Shown here: positions 5,538 to 8,536 of the stretch, in pieces
Position numbering within the stretch: position 1 is the stretch's first letter
Layout of the letters: every line of letters starts with the position of its first letter
Origin: Oleiagrimonas sp964566965
GTDB lineage: Bacteria; Pseudomonadota; Gammaproteobacteria; Xanthomonadales; Rhodanobacteraceae
DNA length: 8,536 nt
NCBI GenBank assembly: GCA_964566965.1
Contig: CAZMKO010000100.1
Location: forward strand, 1 to 8,536
Direction of reading: 5' to 3'
Program-made: the position numbers and the translations under genes
Notes under the pieces: generated by a model
What the model was told of the DNA's origin: nothing
Seen by the model: the letters and a program-made list of their open reading frames with translations, nothing else
Database searches by the model: none

Positions 5538-6359
5538 TCAGTCGATGCGGTCAAGGACGGCGAGTGTGGCCTGGGCGCGGTTCAGGGTGTAGACATGCAG
5601 GCCCGGCGCACCGCCGTCCAGAAGGCGGCGGCACAGGGCGGCCACGATGTCGGCACCCAGCTCGCGGATGCTTTTCACGTCGTCGGCGTAGGCCTGCATG
5701 CGCTTGGTGATCCAGCGCGGGATCTCGGCGCCGCAGGTGTGGGAAAAGCGTTTCAGCTGGCTGAAGTTGGAGATCGGCATGATGCCGGGCACGATCGGGG
5801 TGGTGACGCCCATGCGCGTGATGTCGTCGACGAAGCGGAAATAGGCGTCCGGGTTGAAGAAGTATTGCGTGATGGCACCGTCGGCGCCGGCGTCGATCTT
5901 GGCCTTGAAGTGGTGCAGGTCCAGCAGCGCGTCTTCGGCCTGCGGGTGGATTTCCGGATAGCACGCTACTTCGATCTGGAAATGCCCGCCGCTGTACTCG
6001 CGGATGAAGCGCACCAGGTCGACGGCGTGCAGGAAGTCGCCGGGCGAGGCCATGCCCGAAGGCATGTCGCCGCGCAGCGCCACCACGCGTCGGCAGCCGA
6101 GTGTCTTGTAATGGTCCAGCAACTGGCTGATTTCGGCGCGGGTGCCGCCCATGCAGGAAATGTGCGGCGCGGTGTCCAGGCCGGCCTCGGCCAGCGCCTT
6201 TACCGTCCTGGGTGTGTAGCTCAGGGTGGAGCCGCCGGCACCGAAGGTGACACTGGCGTAGTCCGGCGAAATGGCCTTCAGTTGGGGCAGGGCACGATCA
6301 AACTGGGCGACCTGCTGGTCCGTCTTGGGCGGGAAGAATTCCAGCGAGATGGCGGGCAT
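5538..6359 (-). CDS. metF: 5,10-methylenetetrahydrofolate reductase
   Basis: A complete 273-residue MetF, a flavin (FAD) enzyme that reduces methylene-THF to 5-methyl-THF, the methyl donor for methionine synthase. Landmarks are SLEFFPPKT (5-13) with the catalytic Glu7 (E. coli Glu28), VTFGAGGST (37-45), APHISCMGG (64-72), VALRGDMPSG (93-102) with Asp98, AITQYFF (162-168) with Gln165, PIVPGIMPISNF (188-199) and the C-terminal HVYTLNRAQ (255-263). The ATG at 6359 gives the normal N-terminus. There is no strong Shine-Dalgarno, only an AAAGATGAAA stretch. A perfect 9-bp inverted repeat lies 8-31 nt before the start and may be an operator. The DUF4097 gene ends 71 nt upstream on the same strand, so readthrough from it is possible. 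Confidence 0.96.
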   Translation of the reverse strand: MPAISLEFFPPKTDQQVAQFDRALPQLKAISPDYASVTFGAGGSTLSYTPRTVKALAEAGLDTAPHISCMGGTRAEISQLLDHYKTLGCRRVVALRGDMPSGMASPGDFLHAVDLVRFIREYSGGHFQIEVACYPEIHPQAEDALLDLHHFKAKIDAGADGAITQYFFNPDAYFRFVDDITRMGVTTPIVPGIMPISNFSQLKRFSHTCGAEIPRWITKRMQAYADDVKSIRELGADIVAALCRRLLDGGAPGLHVYTLNRAQATLAVLDRID

Positions 6360-6366
6360 GAGTGTA

Positions 6367-6390
6367 TTTCATCTTTCTATCAAGATGAAA
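6367..6390 (-). promoter_or_regulatory. Palindrome upstream of metF, candidate operator
   Basis: TTTCATCTT (6367-6375) and AAGATGAAA (6382-6390) are a perfect 9-bp inverted repeat around a 6-nt centre. It is AT-rich in a very GC-rich setting and sits 8 nt before the metF start. Its size and symmetry suit a dimeric repressor. Methionine-cycle regulators of the MetR, MetJ or SahR kinds are candidates by context only, and I cannot assign one. It could also fold as an RNA hairpin over the ribosome-binding region. It has no T-run for a terminator. Confidence 0.5.
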
Positions 6391-6430
6391 GGAATGGTGA
6401 CAGCTCCTGGCATGCCCGCGCAAGCGCGCG

Positions 6431-7339
6431 TTAATGGCCCTGGCGAATATCGATGTCGCCGCTGAGACTCTCCAGGCGGATGTGGCCACTGCCGGCGCCC
6501 AGGGTGTGTGCAAGGCGGGTACCCGGGCCGTAGCCGGAAGTGTCGACCTTGCCGAAGGCGCTGTGAATATCCCCGCTCATGCTCTTGGCCGCCAGCTCGG
6601 CGTCGGGCCGGCCGTCCAGTGTCAGGCGGATGTCGCCGCTCATCGAGTGCATGCGTGCCGTGGCATCGGCGGTCAGCCCGGCCTGGATGTCGATGTCGCC
6701 GGAGACGGTATCCACCGCCAGTTTGCGCAATGACTGGCCGACCAGGGTGACGTTGCCGGACACGGTCTGCGCCGTGGCGTCATGTCCGATCCGCTGGATG
6801 TGGACGTCGCCGCTGACGGTGTTGACGTCCAGCTTGTCGCTGTGGCCCTCCACCTGGACGTCGCCGCTGACGCTGTTGAGCTTGAGCGCCGGGCTGTCGG
6901 CGTGGATCTCCAGATTGCCGCTGACGGTGTCGAAGTCCAGTTTGCCGCCGGACAGCCCGTCCACGCTGGCGCGCGCGCTGACCACGTTGACATCCAGGTT
7001 GACGTCCCGGGGCACACTCAGCTCCAGTCGTGTCGGGCCCATGTCGCTGTCGCCGCCCCAGTTCAGCCAGCCTTTGTGACCCTGGCTCTTGACCTTGATG
7101 CTGAGGTGCTTGGCGTCGCCGGTGATTTCCAGTTCCGGCGTGTTGGCGCCGAGGCTGCCGGTGACGTGCACCTCGTGCTTGTCCCAGCCACGGACGATGA
7201 CCGCGCCCTTGATGTTGCTCACGTCGAGTTGCGCGTCGGGCCCCAGCGGGCGGGTCTGGTCGATGGGGGTGTCGGCCAGCGCGGGTGATGCCATCAGGGC
7301 CAGGCCGGCGGCGAGGAAAAAGTGCTTGGTGGTGATCAT
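6431..7339 (-). CDS. Secreted DUF4097-family repeat protein
   Basis: A 302-residue exported protein. The signal peptide is MITTKHFFLAAGLALMASPALA, with cleavage after residue 22. The mature protein carries a series of [VML]SG[DN] turns with serines at 140, 158, 176, 194, 213, 234, 255 and 293, spaced mostly 18-21 residues apart and each followed by alternating hydrophobic residues. This is the DUF4097 pattern of a right-handed beta-helix/adhesin-like fold. Residues 30-125 are a less regular beta-rich N-terminal section (LDVSNIKGAVIVRGWD, LELSVPRDVNLDVNVVSA). The exact role of the family is not known; an envelope or surface role is inferred. A GGAG (CTCC at 7348-7351 on the plus strand) lies 8 nt before the ATG. 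It follows the anti-sigma gene by 21 nt, so it belongs to the ECF operon and may be its effector or part of its sensing arm. Confidence 0.88.
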   Translation of the reverse strand: MITTKHFFLAAGLALMASPALADTPIDQTRPLGPDAQLDVSNIKGAVIVRGWDKHEVHVTGSLGANTPELEITGDAKHLSIKVKSQGHKGWLNWGGDSDMGPTRLELSVPRDVNLDVNVVSARASVDGLSGGKLDFDTVSGNLEIHADSPALKLNSVSGDVQVEGHSDKLDVNTVSGDVHIQRIGHDATAQTVSGNVTLVGQSLRKLAVDTVSGDIDIQAGLTADATARMHSMSGDIRLTLDGRPDAELAAKSMSGDIHSAFGKVDTSGYGPGTRLAHTLGAGSGHIRLESLSGDIDIRQGH

Positions 7340-7360
7340 GGCGGGTACTCCGAAAACGGC

Positions 7361-7789
7361 TCAACTGGCCGGGTGTTCCAGCTGTTGCAGGTGGTGTTGT
7401 TTCTGGCGCGTGAACTCGAGCATATCCCGCAGCCACGCGTTGTCGGGATGGGCGCGGAGCGCGTGGCCGAGTTCCAGCTGCGCGCTATGCAGTTCGATGG
7501 CCGCCCCGGCCAGGCGCGGGTCGGAGGGTTTCCATGGCGTTGCCGCCAGCGGTGCGGCCTGCATGACCGCGGGCCGGGCGCCATGCTGTTGCCAGGCCAG
7601 CATGCCGGCCAGGAGACTCAGCGCCCCCAGCGACGCGGCCATGGCCAGTGGAAGCCAGCGTGAGCCGGGTCGGGACGGTCGTTGCGCCGGGGCATCGATG
7701 CGTGCGGCGATGTCGGACCACAGGTCCCGTCGTGGCGCGGCCGGCCGGGCCAGTGCGCGGGTCTGTTGCAGCCATTGGAATTCATTCAT
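7361..7789 (-). CDS. Probable single-pass membrane anti-sigma factor
   Basis: A 142-residue protein. The cytoplasmic N-terminus (1-44) contains amphipathic stretches (FQWLQQTRALA, DLWSDIAARID). One membrane helix spans roughly 45-66 (WLPLAMAASLGALSLLAGMLAW), and a predicted periplasmic part (67-142) ends in a Gln/His-rich helix (FTRQKQHHLQQLEH). It overlaps the ECF sigma gene by 4 bp (ATGA) and has a GGGAGGT ribosome site (7795-7801) inside that gene. These are the usual placement and topology of a membrane anti-sigma factor. It contains no cysteine at all, so the HxxxCxxC zinc-binding anti-sigma motif is absent. Calling it an anti-sigma factor therefore rests on context and topology. It could also be another kind of regulator or sensor. 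Confidence 0.75.
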   Translation of the reverse strand: MNEFQWLQQTRALARPAAPRRDLWSDIAARIDAPAQRPSRPGSRWLPLAMAASLGALSLLAGMLAWQQHGARPAVMQAAPLAATPWKPSDPRLAGAAIELHSAQLELGHALRAHPDNAWLRDMLEFTRQKQHHLQQLEHPAS

Positions 7790-8367
7790 GTCGAACCTCC
7801 CAGTGCCTGCCGCAGCAGACGGCGGGCGCGGTGCAATTGGGCTTTGGATGTGCCGGCGGCCATGTCCAGCTGTGCGGCGATGTCCCGGTGTTTCCAGCCC
7901 TCCACGTCGTGCAGCACCAGAACAGCGCGCGCGCGCGGCGGCAGCGTGGCGATGGCGCGCTCCAGTTCCTCGCGCTCGGCCGGACAGAACGGTTCGTCAC
8001 CGGCCTCGGGCAGGGTGTCCTCGGGCAGCATGCGTACCGGGTCGGCGGCCCGGGCACGCAGCGCCATCAGCGCGGTGTTCACCGCCAGGCGGTACAGCCA
8101 GGTGCCGAAGGCGCTTTGCCGGCGGAATGTGTCGAGTTTCTGCCAGGCGCGCACGAAGGCATCCTGCACCAGTTCCTCGGCGCGGCCATGGTCATACCCG
8201 ACCAGGCGCAGCACGGTACCGTGGATGCGCCCGACGTGGCGCCGGTAGAGTGTCTCGAAGGCGGCCGTGTCGCCGGACCTGGCCGCCTGCACCAGTTCGA
8301 CGTCGGTGGTTTCCACGGCGGACGCGGATGGCATGAGGGCATCGTTGGCAAGGCAGGTGGCGTCCAT
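7786..8367 (-). CDS. ECF-type RNA polymerase sigma factor (sigma-70 family)
   Basis: A 193-residue group IV (extracytoplasmic function) sigma factor. Region 2 spans about 25-104 (LVQAARSGDTAAFETLYRRH, the AEELVQDAFVRAWQKLDTF core-binding and -10 segment, then FGTWLYRLAVNTALM). Region 4, the helix-turn-helix for the -35, spans about 134-188 (LERAIATLPPRARAVLVLHDVEGWKHRDIAAQLDMAAGTSKAQLHRARRLL). There is no region 1.1 or 3, as usual for ECF factors. The start is uncertain: ATG at 8367 is used, ATG at 8334 (MPSASAVE) is also possible, and a GTG at 8460 would add an unlikely basic tail. None has a strong Shine-Dalgarno. It heads the sigma/anti-sigma/DUF4097 operon. ECF factors of this layout usually activate their own promoter. 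Confidence 0.9.
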   Translation of the reverse strand: MDATCLANDALMPSASAVETTDVELVQAARSGDTAAFETLYRRHVGRIHGTVLRLVGYDHGRAEELVQDAFVRAWQKLDTFRRQSAFGTWLYRLAVNTALMALRARAADPVRMLPEDTLPEAGDEPFCPAEREELERAIATLPPRARAVLVLHDVEGWKHRDIAAQLDMAAGTSKAQLHRARRLLRQALGGST

Positions 8368-8393
8368 CTTGCCAGCTTGGATGCGCGGTGAGG

Positions 8394-8422
8394 CGAAAAG
8401 GTTTGGAGGTGCCTGAAGTCCC
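8394..8422 (-). promoter_or_regulatory. Possible autoregulated ECF promoter
   Basis: On the minus strand GGGACTT (8416-8422) resembles the GGAACTT -35 typical of ECF sigma targets. About 16 nt downstream comes a TTTTCG segment (8394-8399), 26 nt before the preferred sigma start. The match is imperfect at both boxes, and no expression evidence is available. Low confidence. Confidence 0.25.
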
Positions 8423-8514
8423 TGTCGGGGTTTTTCTCGCGGACCCTTTCGAGCGACCACCTCCCGGCATCAGGATTTTCCGTGTGGCTGGCTGTGACGC
8501 ATTGGCCAGTGTCG

Positions 8515-8536
8515 ATCGCGGCCATGGGCCGCTCCC
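8515..8536 (-). repeat. REP-type palindrome at window edge
   Basis: Read on the minus strand this starts GGGAGCGGCC, has a CAT loop and ends GGCCGCGAT. The GCGGCC/GGCCGC stem is at 8518-8523 with 8527-8532. It matches the unit at 3439-3462 and may continue past the window, possibly with partner REPs. Confidence 0.75.

Larger units (their letters stand above)
8368..8536. other. Leader region of the ECF operon
   Basis: This 169-bp stretch runs from the sigma start to the window edge. It holds the possible ECF promoter and, at the very end, a REP palindrome. I see no gene ending here on either strand that can be supported. Confidence 0.5.

Noticed and set aside
4670..5710. A 346-codon forward frame through the TIR element, REP and the DUF4124-like gene
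   Set aside because: It runs through repeats and antisense to a signal-peptide-bearing gene and part of metF, and shows no domain.
6367..6390. Intrinsic terminator of the DUF4097 gene
   Set aside because: The stem is AT-rich and no T-run follows on the minus strand. A regulatory palindrome fits better.
6360..6430. SAM or SAH riboswitch upstream of metF
   Set aside because: The 71-nt gap is mostly the 24-nt palindrome and a small CGCG hairpin, and I cannot recognise a conserved riboswitch core.
7089..8336. A 415-codon open frame on the plus strand across the sigma operon
   Set aside because: It is antisense to three supported genes and rich in Arg, Cys, Ser and Pro, with no recognisable domain.

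Overview
The window is GC-rich chromosomal DNA from a gammaproteobacterium, most likely of the order Lysobacterales (Xanthomonadales; Rhodanobacteraceae- or Xanthomonadaceae-like). This rests on the protein types, on many REP-type palindromes of the form GTAGGAGCGGC..GCCGCGA, and on CGAGTCC/CGGGTCC heptamer tracts. I could not search a database, so the placement is by recognition. The content is mostly core metabolism plus one envelope-stress-type regulatory module. I see no phage, plasmid, CRISPR, tRNA or rRNA sequence.

Left part, plus strand (about 85-3217): a riboflavin cluster. It holds a RibB-RibA-like fusion whose GTP cyclohydrolase II half has lost its catalytic residues (the RibBX type), an LD-carboxypeptidase of peptidoglycan recycling (ldcA), lumazine synthase (ribH) and the antitermination factor nusB. 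RibBX makes the four-carbon precursor that RibH condenses with the pyrimidine intermediate. ldcA interrupts the rib order and has no obvious role in the pathway. ribH and nusB overlap by 4 bp, and a possible extended -10 promoter lies before ribH.

Middle, minus strand (3581-4498): ilvE, a branched-chain aminotransferase, standing alone between two repeat-rich gaps (3218-3580 and 4499-4948). Each gap contains one copy of the same ~145-bp element, bounded by inverted ends (CCTCGAAAAAC / GTTTTTCGAGG) and carrying two inverted REP-like arms. Single REP hairpins and a six-unit heptamer tract accompany them. This MITE/BIME-like pair is the most unusual structure in the window.

Right part, all minus strand. 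From high to low coordinates, an ECF sigma factor, a cysteine-free one-pass membrane protein (probable anti-sigma factor) and a secreted DUF4097 repeat protein form a tight operon (about 8367-6431). They are followed by metF (methylenetetrahydrofolate reductase), with a perfect 9-bp inverted repeat just before its start, and by a small exported DUF4124-like protein (to 4949). metF and the DUF4124-like gene are 31 nt apart and probably cotranscribed.

No clearly new system is proven here. The best leads are the TIR-bounded element flanking ilvE, the ECF/anti-sigma/DUF4097 module without a zinc-finger anti-sigma domain, and the metF palindrome.
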